A stretch of DNA of 64,000 bases, taken from assembly GCF_016863115.1 (NCBI RefSeq), contig NZ_BOOG01000043.1, positions 1-64,000 of the forward strand, given 5' to 3'. Every line of letters starts with the position of its first letter. Within the stretch, counting starts at the first letter, position 1. The notes below the pieces were generated by a model. That model ran no database searches. It saw only the letters and a program-made list of their open reading frames with translations, and was not told the DNA's origin. The DNA is from Sphaerimonospora thailandensis (GTDB lineage: Bacteria; Actinomycetota; Actinomycetes; Streptosporangiales; Streptosporangiaceae). Made by a program: the position numbers and the translations under genes. Below are positions 54,135 to 63,101 of the stretch, piece after piece.

Positions 54135-56723
54135 CTAGAGCGCCCCCAATGCGCTTTGAATGGAGAGAGTGCTGCTATGAACGTCAATAAGACGATATCC
54201 CGGTTTCTTGGGATGCGAAAGATCCTGATGGTGAATTAAGTAGGTCGAGTCCATGCTCCAGAAGCGCTCCTTTACGTCGTCATTCATCACTTGCTGATTG
54301 GAATCGAGCATCCAGACAACTGAGCCTTGATAACTACAGAGGAGGTCTTCATCCTGATCTACGATGACCACCTCGGGGCGAACGGACTTCTGAATCTTTC
54401 CAAGGATACGCTCATCGACACCCGGTCCCCCGATCACCGCGATACCCCGACGACATAGCGCCTCGATGAGATCGGGAACAAGGCTTCTAGCTTCCCTCTC
54501 ATCCCTCCACCAGATGCTGAGGTTCCTATCGCCCTCAGCCAAGTAGTTCCACAGTGGGAGATTCGAGTCAGCCCGCCATTGGGTAAGTGATGGGTGCGGT
54601 TGCCAACCAGTACGATAGAAGCCTCCTGGAGGTGGAAGCGCCTCCTTGCGACGGCAATGATTGCATCCTCGGCATGTCGGCGAGGTGCGAAGTGGACCGT
54701 CAGCAGTCGGTAAAGTGTAGTAGCCGACGAGGATGTCGGCCATGCATATATCGCCGGCGACGGCAGCCTTGAGTTGCGTCAGCGCATTTGTCTGGCTCGC
54801 AAGCATTCCGCTGCGCGCGGCCTCGATTGCGTTATTGAAGTATTGTGGATCATTGGTCTTGCCGTCGAGAATCACAACATCCACACGACTAGACAGCAAC
54901 TTGTAATAGGCCGCCAGTCGCTCGGTCCACTCATCTTCCGGTTCGTCCCCACTGGGACTCGGCACCGGCGGGGTCCTGACTTCCACCAGTTTCGCTCGCA
55001 CCATCAGATTGAGTGTGCGGATGTTCCAGGTGCGGTTCATCTCTGTGCTGACCGAAATGTTTGGCGGTCGCGTGTCCAAGTCGATCAGGTAGCCGTCCGC
55101 TGTCTTGGCTATCTTGTTGTTGAACATGCTTATCCACCTAGGCCATGCTTGGCCCTTGATGATGACCGGACTGTTGATGCTCTTGGCGATTTCGCTATCT
55201 CGCCGGGTTGTCACCATGTAGGCAACGGATGGGCTTCCGTCACGGCCGCCGCGGCCGACCTCCTGGTAGTACCGGTCCACAGTCTCTGGTAAGCACGCGT
55301 GAACCACGCTCTTGACATCGGGCAGGTCGATCCCCAGACCGAAGGCAGACGTACCGACGATCACGTCGTACCGCGTCGGGAGCGGTCCGGACGCTCCGTT
55401 ACCGCTCCATCCCTCCATCCGTTCGCGCCGTTGGTCGGCGCTAGCGTCGCCAGTGACGGATGCCGTGCGGAGGAACCCTATCTCCTTGATCCGACTCTCC
55501 CACTTGTAGGCATCATCGACCATAGACACATACAAGATCATCGGTCGCGGCAACTTGGCCACCGCTTCCAGAACTGCCTCTTCGCGTTCTTTCGCCGGCA
55601 AGGACTCGATGTAGTAACTGGGTTCGCTCCTCAACTGGGAGGCCCAGACGACCTGCGTTGTCTCGGATTCACCATAGAGATCCTTGATGGCGTCGACCTG
55701 CTGCGCGGTCAGTGTGGCACTCATCACGATGGTCCGTGGTTCCCGTCCCTTCGGTGAGCGACGGATCCACGCACGGCGCTGGCCTGCCATCGTCTGGAAG
55801 TCGGGGCGGAAGTCGTTGCCCCATTGCTCGATAAGATGCGCTTCGTCGATCACAAAATATCGCAGCAACCCTGCTTCCGCAGCATCGTCCAGTGCAGAGT
55901 GGAGGCCGGTAGTGATTGACTCCGGAGCCGCGTAGATGACCGGTTGACGGCCGGTGCGGATATCTTCGCGAAGATCACGCTTCAAGTCGTCTGGGAGATC
56001 ACCCGTGTAGGCGTAGCGTCCACTCGGAGCTGCCCGCCGGCTCTGGCCCAGCAACGCCCTCGTCCGCCGCTCCATGTCGAGGGCTAGGACAACAGTCGGC
56101 ACGACGACTACTGATACTCCAGCACCCTTGTCATCGAGAAGGATCGGTGCAAGTGCAACCGGCGTTTTACCGTGCCCTGTCGGGAGACAGACGATGGTCG
56201 TGGTTCCGGGAGGTGCCATGGCGACTGAGCGAGCAGCCTGGCGCTGGCCGATCGAGTAATAGCTGTCGTAGCCGAGGGACGCGGTCCAGAAGGGGTCGGC
56301 CGGAAGGCCAGCGAGAGTACGTCGCTGCAGCGAATCCTGGCCACGGTAGACCTCGCGGAGGTCGGCTTCGACCGCCTCCTTCGCCAAACCGTCAGGGGTG
56401 GGCGGGTGCCAGGGCACTGCCCTCACCACGAGTTGCTTCGAGTCCCCGGTGGCAGCCTGGCATCCGCATTCCCACCACTGAGCGAAGGTGGGGAGCAGTG
56501 GGTCGACCGGGACGGTGAGAGGCGAGTGATTCCCACGAGCGACTGCCTCTAGGAGGATCTGGCGGGTAAGCGCAGCCACATCCCGCCACCCTGATGCACC
56601 GAAGGACAAGGCGGCGAGTGCGTCCGCCAGTCGACGAGCAGTGCCGCTGGCACCATCAGGAGCCACGACAGTCGGCCACTCGGCGTAGAGTTGCTTGGCC
56701 TGAACCCAACTGTTCGTGCTCAT
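54135..56723 (-). CDS. dpdF: DpdF, RecQ-like helicase
   Basis: 862 aa from ATG 56723 (ATGA overlap with dpdE). Motifs: TIVCLPTGHGKTPVALAPIL (Walker A), FVIDEAHLIEQWG (DEAH), IVMSATLTAQQ (motif III), GTSAFGLGIDLPDVKSVVHA (motif V) and YYQEVGRGGRDG (motif VI). A Cys cluster (CRGCNHCRR) stands in the position of the RecQ zinc domain. Belongs to the restriction module of Dpd. Confidence 0.88.
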   Translation of the reverse strand: MSTNSWVQAKQLYAEWPTVVAPDGASGTARRLADALAALSFGASGWRDVAALTRQILLEAVARGNHSPLTVPVDPLLPTFAQWWECGCQAATGDSKQLVVRAVPWHPPTPDGLAKEAVEADLREVYRGQDSLQRRTLAGLPADPFWTASLGYDSYYSIGQRQAARSVAMAPPGTTTIVCLPTGHGKTPVALAPILLDDKGAGVSVVVVPTVVLALDMERRTRALLGQSRRAAPSGRYAYTGDLPDDLKRDLREDIRTGRQPVIYAAPESITTGLHSALDDAAEAGLLRYFVIDEAHLIEQWGNDFRPDFQTMAGQRRAWIRRSPKGREPRTIVMSATLTAQQVDAIKDLYGESETTQVVWASQLRSEPSYYIESLPAKEREEAVLEAVAKLPRPMILYVSMVDDAYKWESRIKEIGFLRTASVTGDASADQRRERMEGWSGNGASGPLPTRYDVIVGTSAFGLGIDLPDVKSVVHACLPETVDRYYQEVGRGGRDGSPSVAYMVTTRRDSEIAKSINSPVIIKGQAWPRWISMFNNKIAKTADGYLIDLDTRPPNISVSTEMNRTWNIRTLNLMVRAKLVEVRTPPVPSPSGDEPEDEWTERLAAYYKLLSSRVDVVILDGKTNDPQYFNNAIEAARSGMLASQTNALTQLKAAVAGDICMADILVGYYTLPTADGPLRTSPTCRGCNHCRRKEALPPPGGFYRTGWQPHPSLTQWRADSNLPLWNYLAEGDRNLSIWWRDEREARSLVPDLIEALCRRGIAVIGGPGVDERILGKIQKSVRPEVVIVDQDEDLLCSYQGSVVWMLDSNQQVMNDDVKERFWSMDSTYLIHHQDLSHPKKPGYRLIDVHSSTLSIQSALGAL

Positions 56724-59700
56724 CGGACGCCAATCTGCTGGCCGAATCGGATGATGCAAGTCACTGCGACAACCTTCACTGTTGGTCGCGTGAGATTGTC
56801 GATCAAGGCCTGTGTAACTGCCACGTCTGTGAGTAGGCTCTCGGCGTCGCCTACGAGATGCCCAGCTAGTTGACGAGTACGGGCCTGCGCTATGGTGACA
56901 GCAACACGCTGTCTTGCCTCATCCTGAGCACGCGCACATCGCTCGGACAGTTCCTTCGTTTCAGCCAAGTGAGCTCTTGCGGCCAACTCGGAGGAGGAGG
57001 CTGAGACGCGGTAACCATCCCATCCGTTGAAGATCTCCAGCAAACCCTGCAGGCGGATTGCGTTGAAGTTCTGATCCTTCTTGTTGTCATAGGGTTGGTC
57101 CAGCCATGCCCGAGCCTTCTCATTGATGACTGGTTTGCCGGATCCCGCGTCGATCCAGACCTTTAGCGTGAACGGCGCGAGAAGCTTATCCGCCTGGCGC
57201 CGCAGGGCGCGACTCGCGTCGGGGTGATCACCTGCGAGGGCGAGAGCGCCAGTGAGATCTGCCTCAACTAGGTAGTCGAAGCCGAAGTACGCCTGCGGTT
57301 CTCCTCGGTAACCCCTGTCAAGTCGCCGGAAAGCGGTTGCCTGGCCACGATCCTCGAGGTACACGGCCTCAGCCAGGACATCGACAAGAGGGTTACCGAT
57401 GCGGAAGAGACGGGTGCCTGGGTGCTTGAGTGCCATGTTGCGGTTGAACGTGCCGCGCAATACCTCGGGCGTGAGTCGCGTGCGCGCGGCACGCCACAGA
57501 CGCGGCTCGATCTTCGGCGTCGGCCCGGAGGCATCGAAGATCATATTCGGGCAACCGTCGACGGTCCTCTCGTTGTAACGAAGCCCGATTCCACCCGAGG
57601 TGTCGACATAGCCGGACAGAGCCTGGCTGATGTCGCGCCAACCGAATTCCATTTCCTGCAGGGAGGTGGCGATGTCACGGCCCTGGATGGAGGTCTCATG
57701 GATCGATTCCAGCATGTCCATCTTGTCAATCTCGCGTCGGGCCTCGGCGAGATCGGCCTTCACCCGCGCGGCCATGGCCAGCAGACCTTCGAGGCCCCCC
57801 TCAAGCCCAGAAGCCCAGACGTCGTTCAACCCTTCGGCGATGGCATCTTGAAGCGTCGAGACCGACACTGAGAACAACTCGTACCCATTGAGCAGTAATT
57901 CGACCCATGCTTCGAGGTAAGAGGCACCCGCGTCCTCATCGGCCAACCGGTACTGGAGAGCAGGGGTCCGACGGCCGGATACGCCAGGATACCTGTCCAC
58001 GCGCCCGAGTCGCTGCTCAAGTTGGTTCGGGGACCAAGGCAGGCGCAGATGGACAACCGCCTCGGCATCCTGGAGGTTGAGTCCCTCCTCTGCGGTGTCG
58101 TCTGCGATTAGAACGCGTGTCGCGGGACCGTCCTTGGCAGACCATCTCACCAGCGAATGCTCCGACGCCTCGGTTCCCGCCCTGCCCGAATGTTCAAGGA
58201 TGGCGACACTTCGGAAGCGCCTACTCATGCAGTCGGTAACCGCCCCGGCAAGCATCCCAGATCCACAGAAGATCACCGTCCGGTGACTCTTCTTCAGCGC
58301 CGGCAGCAACTCGGTCACGAGTGCGTTGACGATCTGAGACGCCTCGGCTTCCTGTTTCGCAGCCTGCCACTCTGTGAGCAAGTGCCGCTCCACGTCGAGC
58401 ACTTCAGGTTTGCCAAGCAGTTCACGCTCCTGGGTATTCAGCCCCGCCCTAACTGCTGCTCCTTCGTCTCGGTTGATGCGCCAGGCGAGCGCGTCTCTCA
58501 GATCGTTGGACCAACCGCCCGCGCGGGCAAAGAGGACAGCGAGCACCATTCCGTATTTCGCCTTATGCTGCTCAAGACCATGGTCGAGAAGGTAATCCCA
58601 GACTAAGGATCGCCAGTCCATGAGCATGGTCTGGGCCGCCTCGTGAGCACTGTTCGTCGTCGGCAAGAGGACGGGCGCCTGCCGGCCGCGGACTTCGTAG
58701 GGAAGGTACACAGCTTCGGGATCGTCGACCGTGACGCTCAACCTGCGGTGCCTGATGACGCGGCGATGGAGTCTGTAGGCTTCGCTGATGTGCGCCCTAA
58801 GCGCCTCAGTTCGCGCCTTAAGGTCGGCTTCGTCGGCACCGTCGCGGAGTTCATCGTTCTCGTCCAGCAGGGCGAGGACCTGTTGGCTCAGTTCGCAGAA
58901 CCGCTCGTCTAAGTCGGGGATGATCTTTTGGATATCTGCGATCGCGTCGGGAAGCAGGTAGGTGAACTCGCTGTCCAGGGCGTGAACGTAACTGGCCAGT
59001 TCGGAGCGCAATTGATACTTGCGCTCGAATCCAGCGAGATCGGACCACTTGTAGAGGTCCGGGTCCAGAAGATGTAGCAGCGCAAGCTGAGTCACATAGT
59101 TCGACATGACCGGAGTCGCAGTCATGAGAAGAACACGTTCTGCTGTGTGGACGACGTGTGCGAGTTGCTTATAGGGGTTGGCCTCGGGAGCCATGACCTG
59201 GACAAGTCGGTGTGCCTCGTCCACAACAACCAGGTCGCTCGCCTTCCAGTCCGACCATCGTCCGGGGGCATCATGAGAGAGGATCCGAATCTTTGCGAAA
59301 GGGAAGTCTACGATGAAAAACTTGTCAACGAGTTCCCGTTGCCACTGGCGTCGCAGAACGTCAGGGGCAATGACGCAGACCTTGGCATACGGGTTATCGA
59401 CCAGAGTCTGACGTATCACAAAGCCAGCCTCGATCGTCTTACCCAAACCAACCTCATCGGCGAGTAGGTAGCGCTGAACGGGATCTGACAGCACAGTGAG
59501 TGCCGCATGGACCTGGTGCGGGAAGAACTCAACAGCCGAAGACAGCAGTGCTGAGGTGCTGGCGGATGCTGCTCGCTGGGCGATCAGATTGCGGAGGAAC
59601 GGCAAGCGAGCATTGTGAAAGAAACCAGACTCGTTGCCACCCGAGGTCAGGACCTGAACCGGGTCTGCCACAGGCCGGTCCCACCGTACCCGTAGTTCAT

Positions 59701-60010
59701 CCTCACGTACGGGGAAGTCGAAGTCGGCGTTGGGAAACCGAACGTAGTACTCGCCGGGGTGAATTTGGTCCTTGACCCTACCTGCCATCCACACCCCCGT
59801 GTCCGGGTTGCGTCGATACACGCGTGTCTCAGGGGCAAGGGTCACATGCTTGCATTCAGACTCCGGAATATTGACGGAATGAACTACGGTCTGAGCTACA
59901 GACTCAAAGAAGTCGATCTGAAGCTGCGAGTCTGAAATTTGGCTGATTCGTCCGACACCGGGGGAACCGCCGTATTCGACTAGTTGCCCGGTGGTAAATC
60001 GTTTCGACAT
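56720..60010 (-). CDS. dpdE: DpdE, SNF2-type helicase
   Basis: 1096 aa from ATG 60010, chosen because SKRFTTGQLVEYGGSPGVGR is a natural N-terminal beta-barrel start; the frame is open to an ATG at 60127, but that part is unlike protein. Motifs: LLADEVGLGKTIEAGFVIRQ (Walker A), DLVVVDEAHRLVQ (DEAH), LLMTATPVMSN (motif III), AEEGLNLQDAEAVVHL and NQLEQRLGRVDRYPG (motif VI). First gene of the minus-strand dpd operon. No separate promoter can be marked between it and the decayed helicase upstream. Confidence 0.88.
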   Translation of the reverse strand: MSKRFTTGQLVEYGGSPGVGRISQISDSQLQIDFFESVAQTVVHSVNIPESECKHVTLAPETRVYRRNPDTGVWMAGRVKDQIHPGEYYVRFPNADFDFPVREDELRVRWDRPVADPVQVLTSGGNESGFFHNARLPFLRNLIAQRAASASTSALLSSAVEFFPHQVHAALTVLSDPVQRYLLADEVGLGKTIEAGFVIRQTLVDNPYAKVCVIAPDVLRRQWQRELVDKFFIVDFPFAKIRILSHDAPGRWSDWKASDLVVVDEAHRLVQVMAPEANPYKQLAHVVHTAERVLLMTATPVMSNYVTQLALLHLLDPDLYKWSDLAGFERKYQLRSELASYVHALDSEFTYLLPDAIADIQKIIPDLDERFCELSQQVLALLDENDELRDGADEADLKARTEALRAHISEAYRLHRRVIRHRRLSVTVDDPEAVYLPYEVRGRQAPVLLPTTNSAHEAAQTMLMDWRSLVWDYLLDHGLEQHKAKYGMVLAVLFARAGGWSNDLRDALAWRINRDEGAAVRAGLNTQERELLGKPEVLDVERHLLTEWQAAKQEAEASQIVNALVTELLPALKKSHRTVIFCGSGMLAGAVTDCMSRRFRSVAILEHSGRAGTEASEHSLVRWSAKDGPATRVLIADDTAEEGLNLQDAEAVVHLRLPWSPNQLEQRLGRVDRYPGVSGRRTPALQYRLADEDAGASYLEAWVELLLNGYELFSVSVSTLQDAIAEGLNDVWASGLEGGLEGLLAMAARVKADLAEARREIDKMDMLESIHETSIQGRDIATSLQEMEFGWRDISQALSGYVDTSGGIGLRYNERTVDGCPNMIFDASGPTPKIEPRLWRAARTRLTPEVLRGTFNRNMALKHPGTRLFRIGNPLVDVLAEAVYLEDRGQATAFRRLDRGYRGEPQAYFGFDYLVEADLTGALALAGDHPDASRALRRQADKLLAPFTLKVWIDAGSGKPVINEKARAWLDQPYDNKKDQNFNAIRLQGLLEIFNGWDGYRVSASSSELAARAHLAETKELSERCARAQDEARQRVAVTIAQARTRQLAGHLVGDAESLLTDVAVTQALIDNLTRPTVKVVAVTCIIRFGQQIGVR

Positions 60011-60123
60011 GCGAGCGTGATGGATCGGCTTCCCCTCGGTGGACTGATTGCGATTCTCCTCGAACGGCAACGCGACCTCGATCAGCCTATTCCGGGGGGT
60101 GCCGTTCGAGTCGGTCCCACTGA

Positions 60124-61008
60124 TCATGCCGGAGCACCTCCTCCTACTGCGCCTTCCTTAGGTAGGACGTGGAAGTCCTTCGCCCCGTTTACACGACCTT
60201 TCACTTGGACAACCCAGCGAGCGTCGACCGGTTTTGAGTGAATGTCATAGCTAGGGTTGTTATGCACCGTTTCTGCGGTGATGCGACCCACCACCACCCC
60301 CGGGTCAGCACCGGGTCGACGGCCCACCACTTGGTTTCGGCCAACTGCTAGGCATGCGCCTCCGATAGACGATGCCGGCCTGCCAACGGGTTGAACGGGC
60401 CCTTGTGGGGTGATCAGGGTGCCGCACGCCTTACGCGATCCGACATGCAACTGAGCCGTCCGATCCAGATCGATCAACTGGCGACTGAACAGTGTCTCCG
60501 CGCATGCCCACCGGTACACGATCGCCGAGGCCATCTTCAGTTGCGGCTTCTTCTGCCATTGCTTAACCAGCCGCTCCAGCACGACTATCATGTAACGTTC
60601 CAGATCTCCCTGGAACATCAGTTCCTTCACAGGGAGACGGCCTTGATGATCTTCCCCACGGCGGGTCCCTCCGCGAGCACGAAGGGCGGTAGCCTGCGGT
60701 AGATCTACCTGTACAGCACCTGGATCTGGTGTGGCAGCAACTCCGGGTCGCGGACAGCGACGGCGAGCATTGAGTTGAACCACGCGAACACGCGAATCAT
60801 CGGCGCCTCTGGGGCGGACTTTGAAGAGGGTGCTGTCCCAGCCAGTACCATAGGCGGGTAACCCCTTGCGTAGCATCAACCCGGTCCCGTCATCCGGGTA
60901 TCGAACCTGATCGACGATCTGATACCTCGCCATCCGGTGGTCATCGTCACGGGCAACACCGCCGACCCCTGCGCCGGACGTCAACTTCTCCAGTCTGACG
61001 TCCATCAC
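60124..61008 (-). pseudogene. decayed SNF2/DUF3883 helicase
   Basis: The frame is open for 294 codons but the protein is a patchwork. The start MDVRLEKLTSGAGVGGVARD matches the N-terminus of the DrmD-like helicase at 26.58 kb. A short piece in the middle (VKELMFQGDLERYMIVVL) matches its Walker A downstream region. The end (SYDIHSKPVDARWVVQVKGR, VNGAKDFHVLPKE) matches the DUF3883 domain. About 800 residues, including all helicase motifs, are missing. It is a deletion relic upstream of dpdE. Confidence 0.65.
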
Positions 61009-61480
61009 TCACCCTCACCGGCAACGGGCATGGCCGCCAACTCCACGAAGTTGCCCAACCCCTCTGCGGAAACCTGTAAAGTTAAATCTTCTACAACCTG
61101 CTGAGCTCGTGCGCAATGGCCTAGTTGGCGACATCTAGGATCCGATACGGACAAAATACCCATATCGTTACCAAAGAGACGCTAGCTCTCTGGGGCGACG
61201 CGACGGCAGCACCCACAGATAGAACTCAACCGCCATCCCAGACGCGCTCTAGCTCGCACCGAGCAACGACCCAACATCAGACACCGCCTCCAGCCTGTTG
61301 TGAGCCGAGTTCACGATGAACTCTTGCGTTGCTGGCGATGATACATGTACTTAAACTTCTGCTCAAGATGATCCGGGAGTTGAGTACGGTCGATGCTGTT
61401 GAGCATGCCATCCGCCGCCACCACGCCGCACTGCAGGGGCGATCCTCACCACGTGACCGTCCGCCATACTCGTCGTGGAT
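61009..61480. other. stretch with gene scraps
   Basis: No full gene is seen. Positions 61090-61210 are A/T-richer than the flanks. On the minus strand, codons before a TGA near 61316 read DGMLNSIDRTQLPDHLEQKF then KYMYHRQQRKSSS, which looks like a true C-terminus of about 40 residues, but its upstream part is missing. Family not recognised. Confidence 0.3.
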
Positions 61481-61639
61481 GACCGGCAGATGACAGGGCA
61501 TGCCAGCGATAGTGGCCCGCCCTCGCAACCCAAGGGAGGTCACAAGGCCCGGCAGCGCCGACCTCACCCTCCGGCGGCGGGCCGGTCTCCCAGCCAGGTG
61601 TCGAGCCGGGCGAGCAGCGCGGGCTTGGGCACCATGCCC

Positions 61640-61950
61640 CCCCGGTCCCCGGAAGAGGGCCTGGCAGGGCGACCGCCAGACCCTGATCTCCACGACCGCG
61701 CCGGTCAGGTCGGCGGCCCAGACCACGTCCATCCGGCGGACCGGGGCGGACGTGGACCCGGCCATGCCGCAGCGGCTATGGCTGATGTCGGTCACCCCGC
61801 CGTTCTCGTCGGTCACCGTCTCGTACCTGGTCGCCGCGTTGAGCAGGCCGCGGATCGGTTCGAGCCCCTCCCTGGTCGTCCACCGGCCGCGCAGGTGGAG
61901 TCGGTCCCCGTACCGCGTCCGAGCCGCCGCGATTGCGCGCGGCGCCGTCC
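61640..61950 (-). pseudogene. fragment of an unrecognised gene
   Basis: A minus-strand frame with strong third-position G/C reads RYGDRLHLRGRWTTREGLEP, then IRGLLNAATRYETVTDENGG and MDVVWAADLTGAVVEIRVW, then breaks down after the cysteine of RSPCQALF. The upstream side merges into the IS3 OrfA remnant. It is probably the middle of a larger gene that was cut by the IS. Confidence 0.35.
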
Positions 61951-61959
61951 CGCGGCAGC

Positions 61960-62235
61960 TCCAGTTCCCGGATCCGGGCCCGCAGTTGCTTGTTCTCCTC
62001 TTCCAGCACGTCGCCGGAGGTTACCGGGCCGGCGGGCGGCCGTTTCCCTGGGGTTGCCGCCTTCTTCCCGGCCGTGCCGGCCGAGCGCGCCTCGCGCACC
62101 CACAACCGCAGCGTCTCGCGATTGACGCCCAGATCCTTGGCCACCGACGCGTACGTCCGCACCAGGTCTGACACAGATACAACGCGACAGCGTCTGCCTT
62201 GCACTCAGACGAGTGGGCCTTCATGGCCACGAGGA
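61960..62235 (-). mobile_element. IS3-family OrfA remnant
   Basis: Two minus-strand frames together give MKAHSSECKADAVALYL, then DLVRTYASVAKDLGVNRETL and RLWVREAR, then a linker and LEEENKQLRARIRELE. This is the HTH plus leucine-zipper layout of IS3-group OrfA. There is a frameshift after VALYL and the usual end of OrfA and all of OrfB (the DDE part) are missing. Confidence 0.7.
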
Positions 62236-62471
62236 ACTCCTTGGTCTCCAGATCTCTATGATCCGGCACTCAAGGTGTCCACACCTCGGGGGGAGGGGCC
62301 CAAGTCGGCCGAAGGTCTCGACCGAGTGCTCACCCGCTGGTTGAACGTACGGCAGAGTTGGAAGCGGCTGATCACCGATCGGCAGCAGCCGCCCCCATCC
62401 CCCCACCTCGACCAACTGACCATCCGCATGGGCCGTCTCATCTCGGGACCAACCCGGAGTGGATTCCCGGA

Positions 62472-63011
62472 ATGCCCGGCACCCCGCCCATGAAGACGCC
62501 AGCCGAGTTCGCGCCGACGACAGCGGACATGTCGCAGATCCTGCTGTCGGTACGGCACGCCGTCGAGGCCGTCGCCGACCACGACCTCCCCCACGTCGTC
62601 ACCGCCGGTCGAGACCAGATCATGTGCGCCTCGCACATGAGGGACGCTTCGCCGTACGGCCAAGCCGGGCCAGCCGCGGTGCACCCACTCGTGGTCGCGT
62701 ACCGGGAAGTGACCGGCTACACCAACGCGGCGTTGTCCCACCTGAATCAGGCCACCCTCGACACTGCGACGCCCACACAGCGGCCCGGCGTAATGGTCGC
62801 GCTCTCCATCCTCGACCGCCGCCGCGACCCGTCAATCCCCACCGCACTGTTCGATACCCCTCTCGAAGGCTCCGCACCACCGGAGGCAGCGCGCTTCACC
62901 ACAGGTGCAGCATCTCCACCCTCCATCAGCCGATCAACTCGCAGCCAATCGGCTTCGATGCCTACCTCCGACACCAGCCGACACGGCGGAAAGCTAACGA
63001 GGGGAGGATGA
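62472..63011 (+). CDS. hypothetical protein
   Basis: Up to 179 aa. ATG 62472 or 62490 may be the start. Residues 10-130 look coding (MSQILLSVRHAVEAVADHDL, VHPLVVAYREVTGYTNAALS). The last 50 residues are Ser/Arg-rich and may follow a frameshift. The helical pattern is typical of small actinomycete proteins of unknown function. Confidence 0.4.
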   Translation: MPGTPPMKTPAEFAPTTADMSQILLSVRHAVEAVADHDLPHVVTAGRDQIMCASHMRDASPYGQAGPAAVHPLVVAYREVTGYTNAALSHLNQATLDTATPTQRPGVMVALSILDRRRDPSIPTALFDTPLEGSAPPEAARFTTGAASPPSISRSTRSQSASMPTSDTSRHGGKLTRGG

Positions 63012-63101
63012 CCAGGAGCGCGGAGGCACGCGTCAAATGCCTCCGTCCGCCCAACTGAGCAGACATGACCGAACTACGGCAACCAATCGCGGCACGACGC
63101 A

